This document shows, piece after piece, positions 43,086 to 52,005 of a stretch of 64,000 nucleotides of DNA. The position numbers and the translations under genes are program-made. The stretch lies in assembly GCF_039905635.1 (NCBI RefSeq), contig NZ_CP157000.1:868001-932000 (forward strand). Reading direction: 5' to 3'. Source of the stretch: Microbacterium sp. ProA8. GTDB lineage: Bacteria > Actinomycetota > Actinomycetes > Actinomycetales > Microbacteriaceae. How positions within the stretch are numbered: position 1 is the first letter of the stretch; each line of letters opens with the position of its first letter. The notes beneath the pieces were generated by a model that had not been told where the DNA came from, did not search any database, and worked only from the letters and a program-made list of their open reading frames with translations.

Positions 43086-44030
43086 TCAGGCGCTCGGCGC
43101 GCTCCAGCTGAGCGACTCGATGTAGCGCAGCAGCACGCCTTCGCGCAGTGCCCACGGCGAGACCTCGAGCTCGTCGATGTCGAGCGCCCGCATCGCCTCG
43201 TGCAGCACGACGGCGCCGGCCACGATCTGGAACGTGCGGTCGGGAGTGATCCCCGGCAGCTCCTGTCGAGCGGATGCCGGGATCCGGGCCAGCCGCGGAA
43301 TCCACGAGCTCAGAGAGGCGCGGGGGAGCAGCATCCGTTCGATCCCCGACCATCCGGGAGCGGGGTAGCCGACCAGCTTCGCGAGCGACCGGATCGCCTT
43401 GGACGAGCCCACCACATGGTCGGGGCGGGCGAGCTTGCCGAAGGTCGCGGCAACCGGTCTGAGAGTGGTGCGGGCATGGTCTCGGAGCTTCTCGACGGCC
43501 GCCTCACCCGGCGGGTCGTCGGGAAGGAACTGGATCGTCATGCGCCCGGCACCGAGGGGGACGGATGCCGCGGCCTCGGGCAGCTCGTCGGGCCCGGCCG
43601 CGATCTCGAGCGAGCCGCCGCCGATGTCGAACAGCAGGATCTGCCCGGCGGCCCAGCCGAACCAGCGGCGCACGGCGAGGAAGGTGTACCGCGCCTCGGT
43701 CTCGCCGCCCAGCACCTGCAGCGGCTGGCCCAGCGCCGCCTCGATGAGCGCGATGACCTCGGGGCCGTTCTTCGCCTCGCGCACGGCCGAGGTCGCGGTC
43801 GCCAGCAGCTCGTCCACGCGCTCGGACGCGGCGACCTCACGGGCCTGGGTGACCGCGGCGACCAGCGCGGTGACGCCTTCTTCGGTGATCGACCCGTCGG
43901 GCGCGAGGTAGCGCATCAGGCGCAGCACGGTGCGCTGGCTCGTCGTCGCGAGCGGCCGGCCCCCGGGACGGACGTCGGCGACCAGCAGATGGACGGTGTT
44001 CGAGCCGATGTCGAGGACTCCGAGGCGCAC
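43086..44030 (-). CDS. ppx: Ppx/GppA phosphatase (exopolyphosphatase type)
   Basis: This 314-residue protein begins VRLGVLDIGSNTVHLLVADV, the ASKHA phosphate loop of exopolyphosphatases and pppGpp phosphatases. ATATSAVREAKN and LLFDIGGGSLEI are the other nucleotide-binding loops. It is the short actinobacterial form lacking the C-terminal HD domain. GTG 44030 is chosen because the fold begins there and a -10 box sits 6 nt upstream; the reading frame stays open for another 1.3 kb on this strand, but that lies across coaA. Polyphosphate or pppGpp could be the substrate. Confidence 0.9.
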   Translation of the reverse strand: MRLGVLDIGSNTVHLLVADVRPGGRPLATTSQRTVLRLMRYLAPDGSITEEGVTALVAAVTQAREVAASERVDELLATATSAVREAKNGPEVIALIEAALGQPLQVLGGETEARYTFLAVRRWFGWAAGQILLFDIGGGSLEIAAGPDELPEAAASVPLGAGRMTIQFLPDDPPGEAAVEKLRDHARTTLRPVAATFGKLARPDHVVGSSKAIRSLAKLVGYPAPGWSGIERMLLPRASLSSWIPRLARIPASARQELPGITPDRTFQIVAGAVVLHEAMRALDIDELEVSPWALREGVLLRYIESLSWSAPSA

Positions 44031-44036
44031 GCGTTC

Positions 44037-44042
44037 AGAGTA
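44037..44042 (-). promoter_or_regulatory. -10 box TACTCT of ppx, leaderless
   Basis: On the minus strand TACTCT is followed by 6 nt and the GTG of ppx. Confidence 0.45.
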
Positions 44043-44087
44043 GCGGCAGGGGCGTGCCCGGCCGCCCGGTCGTGCGGAACGGCGGGA

Positions 44088-44123
44088 GATGACGGATGCC
44101 GGAGGCCCCCGGCATCCGTCATC
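44088..44123. repeat. CGGATGCC-type hairpin in the ppx/coaA divergent region
   Basis: Perfect 15-bp arms GATGACGGATGCCGG (44088-44102) and its complement (44109-44123) enclose 6 nt. With a 2-nt bulge the pairing extends through GGCGGG/CCCGCC to about 44081-44128. It lies between two divergent promoters, where a terminator for either gene is not expected. Confidence 0.75.
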
Positions 44124-44137
44124 CCGCCGCCAGCGGC

Positions 44138-44143
44138 TACGAT
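44138..44143 (+). promoter_or_regulatory. -10 box TACGAT of coaA, leaderless
   Basis: TACGAT ends 7 nt before ATG 44151. The matching -35 position falls in the right arm of the hairpin at 44088-44123. Confidence 0.45.
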
Positions 44144-44150
44144 GAACGCG

Positions 44151-45119
44151 ATGTCCGCCGATGAAGCGACCACCTATGACATGGGTGCTGTCACCCCCGT
44201 TCTCTCGCTGTACCGCGAGATCGACCGCGCCGACTGGGCACGGCTGGCCTCGGGGCTGACGCAGCCGCTCAGCGAGACCGAGATCGTCCAGATCCGCGGG
44301 CTCGGAGACCGCCTCGACATGGCCGAGGTCGCGCAGGTGTACGTGCCGCTGTCGCGCCTGCTGTCGCTGTATGCCGAGTCCACGAAGCGCCTCGGCGCCG
44401 AGGAGTCGGGGTTCCTGGGCGAGGCGGACTCGACGACGCCGTTCATCGTCGGCGTCGCTGGGTCGGTCGCGGTCGGCAAGTCGACGATCGCCCGCCTGCT
44501 GCGCGAACTGACCTCGCGCTGGCCGGGCACGCCGCGCGTCGAGCTCGTGACCACCGACGGCTTCCTGTATCCGAACGCCGAGCTCGAGCGTCGCGGACTC
44601 ATGGACCGCAAGGGCTTCCCCGAGTCGTACGACCGCCGGGCGCTGGTGTCGTTCCTCACCGAGGTGAAGAGCGGCGCGCCCGAGGTGCGGGCGCCGTTCT
44701 ACTCGCACATGCGCTACGACATCGTCCCCGACGCCGTCGTCACCGTGCGCCGCCCCGACATCGTCATCGTCGAGGGCCTCAATGTGCTGCAGCCGCCGCC
44801 CACTCCCAACGACGTCGCGGTGAGCGACCTGTTCGACTTCTCGATCTTCGTCGACGCGGATGCCGAGCACATCTCGCAGTGGTACGTCGACCGCTTCCTC
44901 GCGCTGCGCCGGGCCGCGTTCAGCAACCCGAACTCGTTCTTCAACGTCTTCGCGCAGCTGTCGGACGACGAGGCCGTGGAGCGCGCTCTCGGCTACTGGA
45001 ACACGATCAACCTCCCGAACCTCGAGGAGAACGTGCTTCCCACTCGCCACCGCGCGAACCTCGTGCTGCAGAAGGCCGCCGACCACACCGTCGAGAAGGT
45101 GCTGCTCCGCAAGCTCTGA
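44151..45119 (+). CDS. coaA: pantothenate kinase, type I
   Basis: This 322-residue kinase carries out the first step of coenzyme A synthesis. GVAGSVAVGKST (P-loop about 104-111), TTDGFLYPNAELERRGLMDRKGFPESYD, FYSHMRYDIVP and the long C-terminal NPNSFFNVFAQL...TINLPNLEENVLPTRHRA segments match type I CoaA. ATG 44151 is preferred; an in-frame ATG 9 nt upstream would place the start almost on the -10 box. glmS follows after 259 nt. Confidence 0.96.
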   Translation: MSADEATTYDMGAVTPVLSLYREIDRADWARLASGLTQPLSETEIVQIRGLGDRLDMAEVAQVYVPLSRLLSLYAESTKRLGAEESGFLGEADSTTPFIVGVAGSVAVGKSTIARLLRELTSRWPGTPRVELVTTDGFLYPNAELERRGLMDRKGFPESYDRRALVSFLTEVKSGAPEVRAPFYSHMRYDIVPDAVVTVRRPDIVIVEGLNVLQPPPTPNDVAVSDLFDFSIFVDADAEHISQWYVDRFLALRRAAFSNPNSFFNVFAQLSDDEAVERALGYWNTINLPNLEENVLPTRHRANLVLQKAADHTVEKVLLRKL

Positions 45120-45165
45120 CGCCTGGCCGCGGCGCAGGCGGCGGACCGCGGCATCCGTCCCGTTC

Positions 45166-45295
45166 TTGGCCAGTCGCCAAGTTGTGCACCTCGAACCCAC
45201 CGTTGTTGGCGAGTCGCCAGGACTGCGATGGCGGTTGACGGTGCGTGGTCGCCAAGATCGGCGCGGGCGCGGCGCATTTCTTGGCGAGTCGCCAG
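45166..45295. repeat. three copies of palindrome TTGGCGAGTCGCCA upstream of glmS
   Basis: Near-identical 15-nt units lie at 45166-45180 (TTGGCCAGTCGCCAA), 45206-45220 and 45281-45295 (both TTGGCGAGTCGCCAG). TTGGCGA and TCGCCA(A) are mirror arms around a central G. An extra half site GTCGCCAAG lies near 45249. The rest of the 259-nt gap holds only the glmS -10 box. Confidence 0.7.
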
Positions 45296-45365
45296 ATTTG
45301 AGTGACCGGGTGCCGGGGCCTGCGGCATCCGCTATTCGTAAAGGAACCGCGCAAAACCCGCCGCC

Positions 45366-45371
45366 TAGCAT
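45366..45371 (+). promoter_or_regulatory. -10 box TAGCAT of glmS, leaderless
   Basis: TAGCAT ends 7 nt before ATG 45379; no Shine-Dalgarno sequence fits between them. No glmS ribozyme is seen. Confidence 0.45.
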
Positions 45372-45378
45372 TGTGGGC

Positions 45379-47229
45379 ATGTGTGGAATCGTCGGATACG
45401 TGGGCCCGCGCCCGAGCCAGGCCGTGCTGATCTCGGGGCTCTCGCGTCTCGAATACCGCGGCTACGACTCCGCCGGGATCGCCGTGATCGACGGTGACGG
45501 GGGGCTCGGCATGCGCAAGCGCGCGGGCAAGCTGCAGGTGCTGCGCGACGACCTCGCCGCCCGGCCGCTCGCCGACGGCACCACCGGCATCGGCCACACC
45601 CGCTGGGCGACCCACGGCGGCCCGACCGACGGCAACGCGCACCCGCACCTCGCCGACGACGACAAGCTCGCCGTCATCCACAACGGCATCATCGAGAACT
45701 TCGGCGAGCTCAAGGACGAACTGCTCGCCGACGGCTTCACCTTCCGCAGCGAGACCGACACCGAGGTCGCCGCCGTCCTGCTCGGCCGCGAGTACGACCG
45801 CACCGGCGATCTCGTCCAGGCCTTCCGCGCCGTCGTCTCGCGCCTCGAGGGCGCGTTCACGCTCCTCGCGATGCACCAGGACCAGCCCGGGCTCGTCGTC
45901 GGCGCGCGCCGCAACTCGCCGCTCGTCATCGGGCTCGGCGAGGGCGAGAACTTCCTCGGCTCCGACGTGGCGGCGTTCGTCGAGCACACCCGCAACGCGC
46001 TCGCCATCGGGCAGGACCAGATCGTCGCGATCACGCCGTCGGGCGTCGAGGTCACCGATTTCTCGGGCAACGCCGTCGAGGTCGAGCCGTTCGAGGTGAC
46101 CTGGGATGCCGCCGCCGCCGAGAAGGGCGGCTGGTCGTCGTTCATGGCCAAGGAGATCTCGGAAGAGCCCGATGCGGTCGCGAACACCCTGCGCGGGCGC
46201 GTGCGCGACGGCGAGGTCGTCATCCCCGAGCTCGACGGTCTGGATGAGCTCTTCCTCGGCATCTCGCGCATCATCGTGATCGCGTGCGGCACGGCGGCGT
46301 ACGCCGGTCAGGTCGGCAAGTACGCGATCGAGCAGTGGACCCGCATTCCGGTCGACGTCGAGCTCGCGCACGAGTTCCGTTACCGCGACCCGGTCATCGG
46401 GCCCGACACGCTGGTCGTGTCGATCAGCCAGTCGGGCGAGACCATGGACACGCTCATGGCCGTCAAGTACGCGCGCGAGCGCGGCGCGAAGACGCTGTCG
46501 ATCTGCAACACGCAGGGCGCGACCATCCCGCGCGAGTCCGACGCCATCGTCTACACGCACGCGGGCCCCGAGGTGGCTGTCGCCTCGACCAAGGCGTTCG
46601 TCGCGCAGATCACCGCGCTGTACCTGTTCGGCCTGCACGTCGGCCGCATCCGCGGGGCGATCGCCGCCACCGATGCCGCCGACCACGTGCGCGAGCTCGA
46701 GGCGATTCCGGGCAAGATCGCGCAGATCCTCGAGCGCGAGCAGCCCCGCATCGAGCAGTTCGCGCACTGGATGGCCGACACGCGGTCGGTGCTGTTCCTG
46801 GGTCGCCACGTCGGCTACCCGATCGCGCTCGAAGGCGCGCTCAAGCTCAAGGAGCTGGCCTACATCCACGCCGAGGGTTTCGCCGCCGGCGAGCTCAAGC
46901 ACGGACCCATCGCCCTCATCGAGCCAGGCCAGCCCGTCTTCGTCGTGGTGCCGTCGCCGCGCAAGTCGGCGGAGATGCACAAGAAGGTCATCTCGAGCAT
47001 CGAGGAGATCCGCGCCCGCGGCGCCCGCGTCATCGCGATCGCGGAGGAGGGCGACGCCGCCGTGCTCCCCAAGGCCGACGAGGTGCTGCGCATCCCGCTC
47101 GCGGGCCCGTTCTTCGAGCCGCTCCTGGCGGTCGTGCCGCTGCACATCTTCGCGATGGGCCTGGCCACGGCCAAGGGCCTCGACGTCGACCAGCCGCGCA
47201 ACCTCGCCAAGTCCGTCACTGTCGAGTGA
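45379..47229 (+). CDS. glmS: glutamine-fructose-6-phosphate aminotransferase (isomerizing)
   Basis: This 616-residue enzyme makes glucosamine-6-phosphate. MCGIVGYVG exposes the Cys nucleophile after Met removal; TRWATHGGPTDGNAHPH and HNGIIENF complete the glutaminase domain. Two SIS domains follow, with IACGTAAYAGQVGKYAIEQ, SISQSGETMDTLMA and LGRHVGYPIALEGALKLKE, and the protein ends NLAKSVTVE. Length and ends are standard. It is split from glmM by the carbohydrate block and coaA. Confidence 0.98.
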   Translation: MCGIVGYVGPRPSQAVLISGLSRLEYRGYDSAGIAVIDGDGGLGMRKRAGKLQVLRDDLAARPLADGTTGIGHTRWATHGGPTDGNAHPHLADDDKLAVIHNGIIENFGELKDELLADGFTFRSETDTEVAAVLLGREYDRTGDLVQAFRAVVSRLEGAFTLLAMHQDQPGLVVGARRNSPLVIGLGEGENFLGSDVAAFVEHTRNALAIGQDQIVAITPSGVEVTDFSGNAVEVEPFEVTWDAAAAEKGGWSSFMAKEISEEPDAVANTLRGRVRDGEVVIPELDGLDELFLGISRIIVIACGTAAYAGQVGKYAIEQWTRIPVDVELAHEFRYRDPVIGPDTLVVSISQSGETMDTLMAVKYARERGAKTLSICNTQGATIPRESDAIVYTHAGPEVAVASTKAFVAQITALYLFGLHVGRIRGAIAATDAADHVRELEAIPGKIAQILEREQPRIEQFAHWMADTRSVLFLGRHVGYPIALEGALKLKELAYIHAEGFAAGELKHGPIALIEPGQPVFVVVPSPRKSAEMHKKVISSIEEIRARGARVIAIAEEGDAAVLPKADEVLRIPLAGPFFEPLLAVVPLHIFAMGLATAKGLDVDQPRNLAKSVTVE

Positions 47230-47287
47230 GCGCTGTGGAGTGAGCGCACTGGCATAGCGCCGTGCCCCTCGCTCGCTGGCGGCGGGT

Positions 47288-47363
47288 GTGAAAGTTCCGG
47301 GCTCGATTGTGGAAATCGACGCCCCGATGGCCCGTCAGAGGCGATCGGTCCCGGTTCTTTCAC
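47288..47363. repeat. 76-nt element with inverted-repeat ends between glmS and acpS
   Basis: GTGAAAGTTCCGGG (47288-47301) and CCCGGTTCTTTCAC (47350-47363) are inverted copies matching at 12 of 14 positions with 48 nt between. It lies 59 nt after the glmS stop and upstream of the acpS promoter, so it could end the glmS transcript. Confidence 0.55.
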
Positions 47364-47389
47364 CGAGGCCGGGCGGGAGCGTCGCCCGG

Positions 47390-47395
47390 TAGTCT
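47390..47395 (+). promoter_or_regulatory. -10 box TAGTCT of the acpS-alr-tsa operon
   Basis: TAGTCT would start transcription near 47402, giving a leader of about 30 nt with CAGGAGG before GTG 47433. Confidence 0.45.
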
Positions 47396-47432
47396 GACGG
47401 ATGCCGCGCGCGCGGCGCGGCAGGAGGTTCAC

Positions 47433-47915
47433 GTGATCGTCGGAATCGGTGTCGACCTCGTCGACATCCCGCGGTTCGAGCGGACCATCGAGCGCACACC
47501 GCGGCTCGTCGAGCGGCTGTTCTCCGACGCGGAACGCCGCCTGAAGCCGCACTCGCTCGCGGCGCGGTACGCGGCGAAGGAGGCCCTGATCAAGGCCCTC
47601 GGCGGCTCGGACGGCGTGCACTGGACCGAGATCGAGATCGCGTCCGAGGCATCCGGTCGCCCGCACTTCTCCCTGACCGGGTCGACGGCCGCCGTCATCG
47701 CGGAGCGCGGGATCACGGCCCTGCACCTCTCGATGTCGCACGACGCCGGCCTCGCGACCGCCTACGTGATCGCCGAGGCGGCGCCGGGAACCTCCGTCTC
47801 GCCGAACCAGGGGATTCGCGCCCAGACCGAGGGTGACGTCACCGGTGTCGACGGGGATCCCCTGTCTCGGCGCTCCCTGAGCGCCGGCACACCGACCGCG
47901 GAGGGGGCCGAATGA
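47433..47915 (+). CDS. acpS: holo-[acyl-carrier-protein] synthase
   Basis: This 160-residue enzyme transfers phosphopantetheine from CoA to acyl carrier protein. IVGIGVDLVDIPRFE and RYAAKEALIKALG carry the Mg-binding Asp and Glu; LHLSMSHDAGLATAYVI is the C-terminal strand. The catalytic core ends near residue 118. The remaining 40 or so residues are polar, Gly/Ser-rich and not part of the family, and they end inside the overlap with alr. GTG 47433 lies behind CAGGAGG. Confidence 0.93.
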   Translation: MIVGIGVDLVDIPRFERTIERTPRLVERLFSDAERRLKPHSLAARYAAKEALIKALGGSDGVHWTEIEIASEASGRPHFSLTGSTAAVIAERGITALHLSMSHDAGLATAYVIAEAAPGTSVSPNQGIRAQTEGDVTGVDGDPLSRRSLSAGTPTAEGAE

Positions 47916-49036
47916 GCCGCCTTCCCGGCGGCGCGCTGCGCGAGGCCGTCGTCGACGTCGGCGCCATCGAGGACAACGTGCGCCACCTCCGCCGGCTCAC
48001 CGACTCCGAGATCATCGCCGTCGTCAAGGCCGACGGCTACGGCCACGGCGCGGTACGGTCGGCGCTCGCCGCCCTCGCGGGCGGTGCGACGCGCCTGGGC
48101 GTCTCGGACATCACCGAGGCCCTCGCGCTGCGCCGCGCCGGCATCGACGCGCCCATCGTCGCGTGGCTGCACGCCCCCGGCGCCGACTTCGCCGAGGCGG
48201 CCGCACGCGGGATCGAGCTCGGCATCTCGAGCCTCGAGCAGCTGCAGCAGGCCGCGGCTGCGGCATCCGCCGATCGTCCCGTCGGAGTCCACCTCAAGAT
48301 CGAGACCGGGCTGTCGCGCAACGGCATTCCGCCCGAGGACTACCGCGTCGTGTTCGCCGAGGCGGCGCGGCTCGAGCGGATCGGCCGCGTGCGCGTCATC
48401 GCCCTGTTCAGCCACCTCTCGAACGCTTCGGTCGAAGACGACCGTGCCGCACTGCGCGCCTTCGAGGAGGGCGCGGGGATCGCCGCCACCCTCGGGCTCG
48501 CCCCGCCGCTGCGGCACCTCGCCGCGACGCATGCGGCCATCGACCTGCCCGAGTCGCGCCTCGGCTGCGTGCGCATCGGTATCGGCCTGTACGGACTGTC
48601 GCCCTTCGCCGACCGCACCTCGGCCGACCTCGGCCTCCGACCGGCGATGACGCTGCGCGGCGCGGTCGCCGCGGTGCGCCGCGTGCCGGCAGGCAAGGGC
48701 GTGTCGTACGGGTACGACTACCGCGCCGAGCGCGACACGACCCTTGCCCTCGTGCCCCTCGGCTATGCCGACGGCGTTCCGCGACAGGCCTCGGGCGCAG
48801 GACCGGTGTCGATCGGCGGCCGGCGGTTCACCGTCGCCGGCCGCATCGCGATGGACCAGTTCGTCGTCGACGTGGGCGACGCTGCCGTCGCGGTCGGCGA
48901 TGAGGTCGTGGTGTTCGGCGATCCGACGCTCGGCGCTCCCGCCGCGACGGACTGGGCGGATGCCGCGGGCACGATCAACTACGAGATCGTCACGCGCGTC
49001 GGCCCCCGAGTCGCCCGCCGGCAGGTCTCGGAATGA
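47912..49036 (+). CDS. alr: alanine racemase
   Basis: This 374-residue PLP enzyme makes D-alanine for peptidoglycan. VVKADGYGHG holds the PLP lysine K39; the PLP-binding barrel continues through HLKIETGLSRNGI; VSYGYDYRAERDT near residue 270 has the catalytic Tyr; AGRIAMDQFVVDVGD follows in the C-terminal domain. It overlaps acpS and tsaE by 4 nt each. Confidence 0.96.
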   Translation: MSRLPGGALREAVVDVGAIEDNVRHLRRLTDSEIIAVVKADGYGHGAVRSALAALAGGATRLGVSDITEALALRRAGIDAPIVAWLHAPGADFAEAAARGIELGISSLEQLQQAAAAASADRPVGVHLKIETGLSRNGIPPEDYRVVFAEAARLERIGRVRVIALFSHLSNASVEDDRAALRAFEEGAGIAATLGLAPPLRHLAATHAAIDLPESRLGCVRIGIGLYGLSPFADRTSADLGLRPAMTLRGAVAAVRRVPAGKGVSYGYDYRAERDTTLALVPLGYADGVPRQASGAGPVSIGGRRFTVAGRIAMDQFVVDVGDAAVAVGDEVVVFGDPTLGAPAATDWADAAGTINYEIVTRVGPRVARRQVSE

Positions 49037-49641
49037 GCGGGAACGCCGACGACACGCCCGTTGTTGAATCGAGCGTGGACACGAAGATCTCGAACACGGG
49101 CACCCACGGATTCGACGCACTCGTCGGCACGAGGGAGATCTCCTCGCCCGAGGCCATGGAGGCGCTCGGCGAGGAGATGGGACGGATGCTGCGCCCCGGG
49201 GACATGGTGGTGCTCACCGGTCCGCTCGGGGCGGGCAAGACCACCCTCACCCGCGGCATCGGGCGGGGGCTGGGGGTGCGGGGCCCGATCCAGAGCCCGA
49301 CGTTCGTGCTCGCCCGCACGCACCCCTCCCTCGTCGGCGGTGCGCCGCTCGTCCATGTCGACGCGTACCGGCTGGGCTCGGCCGCCGAGCTCGACGACCT
49401 GGACATCGACTTCGACGGCTCGGTCGTCATCGTGGAGTGGGGCCGGGGCCTTGTCGACGGCATCCGCGACCACTGGTGGGACGTCGAGCTCGAGCGCGAG
49501 TGGCACGGGCGAGGGCAGGACGACGCGTGCTACGGCGTCGCCCACGAGGCGGAGCTCGACGCCGACGCGCCCCGGCTCGTCAGGATCGCCCGCCACGGCG
49601 CAGCCGGCGCGGATGACGCGCCGACTACCCTGGGAGGGTGA
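49033..49641 (+). CDS. tsaE: tRNA threonylcarbamoyladenosine biosynthesis ATPase TsaE
   Basis: This 202-residue P-loop protein has GPLGAGKT at 63-70, then RGPIQSPTFVLAR and HVDAYRLGSAAELDDLD, the family pattern. With TsaB and TsaD it makes the t6A modification of ANN-reading tRNAs. About 30 extra residues precede the core and a polar tail of about 45 follows it. It overlaps both neighbours by 4 nt. Confidence 0.94.
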   Translation: MSGNADDTPVVESSVDTKISNTGTHGFDALVGTREISSPEAMEALGEEMGRMLRPGDMVVLTGPLGAGKTTLTRGIGRGLGVRGPIQSPTFVLARTHPSLVGGAPLVHVDAYRLGSAAELDDLDIDFDGSVVIVEWGRGLVDGIRDHWWDVELEREWHGRGQDDACYGVAHEAELDADAPRLVRIARHGAAGADDAPTTLGG

Positions 49642-50396
49642 TCCTCGGCATCGACACGTCGCTCGGCTCCGCAGTGGCGGTCGTCGAGCCCGACGGCGTC
49701 ATCCGCTCCGAGGTCCGCAGTGTCGACCCGCGCGGCCACGCAGAGGTCATCGGCACGCTGCTCGAGCGGGCGATGGCCGAGGCATCCGTCACTCCCTCCG
49801 ACATCACGCATGTCGCCGCGGGAATGGGACCCGGCCCGTTCACCGGGCTGCGCGTCGGCATCGCGGCTGCGCGCACGTTCGCGCTCGGGCGCGGACTGCC
49901 GGTCGTACCCGTCGTGAGCCACGACGCCGTCGCGCTCGAGCTGCTGCTGCACAGCGCGCTCACGGCCGACTGGGGATACGTCGGCGACGTCGAAGACGGC
50001 GCGGCCGAGACCTTCGCGGTCGTGACGGACGCACGCCGGCGTGAGTTCGCGTACACGCTGTACCGCGGCATCGACGACGACGGCCTGCCCATCCGGGTGG
50101 CCGAGCCCGCGCTCGTTCCGCGCGACGACCTCGACGCCGCGCTCGCACACGCCGAGGCGGCACGCCGCGACGCCGACCACATTCCCGCCGCGATGCTCGC
50201 GCTCGCGGCAGCTCGCGCACTCTCGGCCGGGCGGACGATCGGCCACGCCGACGCGCTCTATCTGCGGTCGCCCGACGTGACGCTGCCCCACGCCCCGAAG
50301 CGGGTGAACCCGCACGCGTCGAGCACGCCGGGGGAGCAGCGCACGCCGGTGACGGCCGCGCGACCGACCCACCAACAGCAGCGGGGCGAGGCATGA
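49638..50396 (+). CDS. tsaB: tRNA threonylcarbamoyladenosine biosynthesis protein TsaB
   Basis: This 252-residue protein begins [17 protein letters not shown] and has [23 protein letters not shown], the TsaB/YeaZ signature. It is the ASKHA-fold partner of TsaD. The C-terminal 40 residues are polar and low in complexity. GTG 49638 lies just behind GGGAGG and overlaps the tsaE stop. Confidence 0.95.
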   Translation: MILGIDTSLGSAVAVVEPDGVIRSEVRSVDPRGHAEVIGTLLERAMAEASVTPSDITHVAAGMGPGPFTGLRVGIAAARTFALGRGLPVVPVVSHDAVALELLLHSALTADWGYVGDVEDGAAETFAVVTDARRREFAYTLYRGIDDDGLPIRVAEPALVPRDDLDAALAHAEAARRDADHIPAAMLALAAARALSAGRTIGHADALYLRSPDVTLPHAPKRVNPHASSTPGEQRTPVTAARPTHQQQRGEA

Positions 50397-50941
50397 GCAT
50401 TCGCAGGGCCACCGGCGACGATCTCGCCGCCATCATGACGCTCGAGCGCGCATCGTTCCCGACCGACGCGTGGTCGGAGGCGATGATGCGCGAAGAGCTG
50501 GTCTCGCCGCACGGCTGGTACGTCGTCGACGACGAGGCCGGGCGCCTCGTCGGCTACGCAGGACTGCGGGCGGTCGCCGGGGCGAAGGATGCCGACATCC
50601 AGACCATCGCCATCGCCGACGTCTCGCGGGGCCGCGGCCGGGGGCGGACGCTCCTGCGGACGCTGCTCGAGGAGGCCGCACGCCGCGAGGTCGCCCACGT
50701 CTTCCTCGAGGTGCGCGCCGACAACCCCGTGGCCCAGAAGCTGTACGCGTCGGAGGGGTTCGCCGAGATCGGCCGCAAGCCCAGGTACTACCAGCCCGAC
50801 GACGTCGACGCCGTGGTGATGAGGCTCGACGTGCGGGCCTGGCGCGGCGCATCGACGGGCTCGGCGAGCGATGCCGACGGCGGCTCGGCCAGCGAGGACG
50901 CCGGCTCGGGGACCGCGTGGGACGGAGGGGTGTGCACGTGA
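50393..50941 (+). CDS. rimI: ribosomal-protein-alanine N-acetyltransferase-like GNAT protein
   Basis: This 182-residue acetyltransferase has the GNAT core: [46 protein letters not shown] (acetyl-CoA loop) and [27 protein letters not shown]. Its place between tsaB and tsaD is the usual one for RimI, which acetylates N-terminal alanine (S18 in E. coli). The last 35 residues are a Gly/Ser/Asp-rich tail of no known role. Confidence 0.9.
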   Translation: MSIRRATGDDLAAIMTLERASFPTDAWSEAMMREELVSPHGWYVVDDEAGRLVGYAGLRAVAGAKDADIQTIAIADVSRGRGRGRTLLRTLLEEAARREVAHVFLEVRADNPVAQKLYASEGFAEIGRKPRYYQPDDVDAVVMRLDVRAWRGASTGSASDADGGSASEDAGSGTAWDGGVCT

Positions 50942-52005
50942 ACCGCGCCGAACCGCTGGTGCTCGGCATCGAGACGAGCTGCGACGAGACCGGCATCGGG
51001 ATCGTCCGCGGTCGCACGCTGCTGTCGAACACGATCGCGAGCTCGATGGACGAGCACGCCCGCTACGGCGGGGTCGTGCCGGAGGTCGCCGCCCGCGCGC
51101 ACCTCGAGGCGCTGCAGCCGTCGATCGAGGCGGCGCTGGCCGAGTCGGGCGTCGCGCTCGCCGACCTCGACGCCGTCGCCGTGACGAGCGGTCCAGGCCT
51201 CGCCGGAGCGCTCATGGTCGGCGTCGGCGCGGCGAAGGCGCTCGCCGTGTCGCTCGAGAAGCCGCTGTACGCCGTCAACCACCTCGTCGGTCACATCGCG
51301 GCCGACGTCCTCGATGCCGAGGCGCCCCCGCTGGAATATCCGACGGTCGCGCTGCTGGTCAGCGGCGGGCACACGTCGCTGCTCCTCGTGCGTGACCTCA
51401 CCACGGACGTAGAACTCCTCGGCGAGACCATGGACGACGCTGCGGGTGAGGCGTTCGACAAGGTCGCGCGGCTGCTCGGGCTGCCGTATCCCGGGGGGCC
51501 CGAGATCGACCGGGCCGCGGCATCCGGAGATCCCAAGGCGATCCCGTTCCCCCGCGGGCTCTCGCGCGCGTCCGACATGGCAGGGCATCGCTACGACTTC
51601 TCGTTCTCGGGTCTGAAGACGGCCGTGGCTCGCTGGGTCGAGCAGCGCCAGGCCGCTGGCGAGCCGGTGCCGGTTGCGGATGTCGCGGCGAGCTTCCGCG
51701 AAGCCGTCGTCGACGTGCTCGTGACCAAGGCGCTCGCCGCGTGCCGCGACTACGAGGTGCCGCGCCTGCTGCTCGGCGGCGGCGTCATCGCCAACCGTCG
51801 CCTGCGCGACGTGGCGCTCGAACGCGCCGCGGCAGAGGGCGTCACCGTGCGGATTCCGCCCCTGTCGCTCTGCACCGACAACGGCGCGATGATCGCCGCG
51901 CTGACCTCCGAGCTGATCATGGCGGGGCGCGCGCCCTCAACCCTGGAGTTCGGCGCCGATTCGACGCTGCCCGTCACTGAGATCCAGGTCGCGGAATCGG
52001 CATGA
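50938..52005 (+). CDS. tsaD: tRNA N6-threonylcarbamoyltransferase TsaD
   Basis: This 355-residue enzyme is the catalytic subunit of t6A synthesis. [16 protein letters not shown] opens the ASKHA fold; NHLVGHI gives the iron ligands H115 and H119; [39 protein letters not shown] and [12 protein letters not shown] follow. GTG 50938 is set by the overlap with rimI; a much longer open frame upstream runs across rimI out of its frame. Confidence 0.97.
   Translation: MNRAEPLVLGIETSCDETGIGIVRGRTLLSNTIASSMDEHARYGGVVPEVAARAHLEALQPSIEAALAESGVALADLDAVAVTSGPGLAGALMVGVGAAKALAVSLEKPLYAVNHLVGHIAADVLDAEAPPLEYPTVALLVSGGHTSLLLVRDLTTDVELLGETMDDAAGEAFDKVARLLGLPYPGGPEIDRAAASGDPKAIPFPRGLSRASDMAGHRYDFSFSGLKTAVARWVEQRQAAGEPVPVADVAASFREAVVDVLVTKALAACRDYEVPRLLLGGGVIANRRLRDVALERAAAEGVTVRIPPLSLCTDNGAMIAALTSELIMAGRAPSTLEFGADSTLPVTEIQVAESA

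Noticed and set aside
45120..45378. glmS ribozyme before glmS
   Set aside because: No ribozyme-like core is seen and the promoter appears to be only 7 nt from the start codon, leaving no room for a 5' ribozyme.
44031..45380. In-frame upstream extension of ppx on the minus strand
   Set aside because: The extension runs antisense to coaA and through the ppx promoter; the phosphatase fold begins exactly at GTG 44030.
45007..47145. Open frame of 712 codons on the minus strand opposite glmS
   Set aside because: glmS is certain on the plus strand; the opposite frame has shadow composition.
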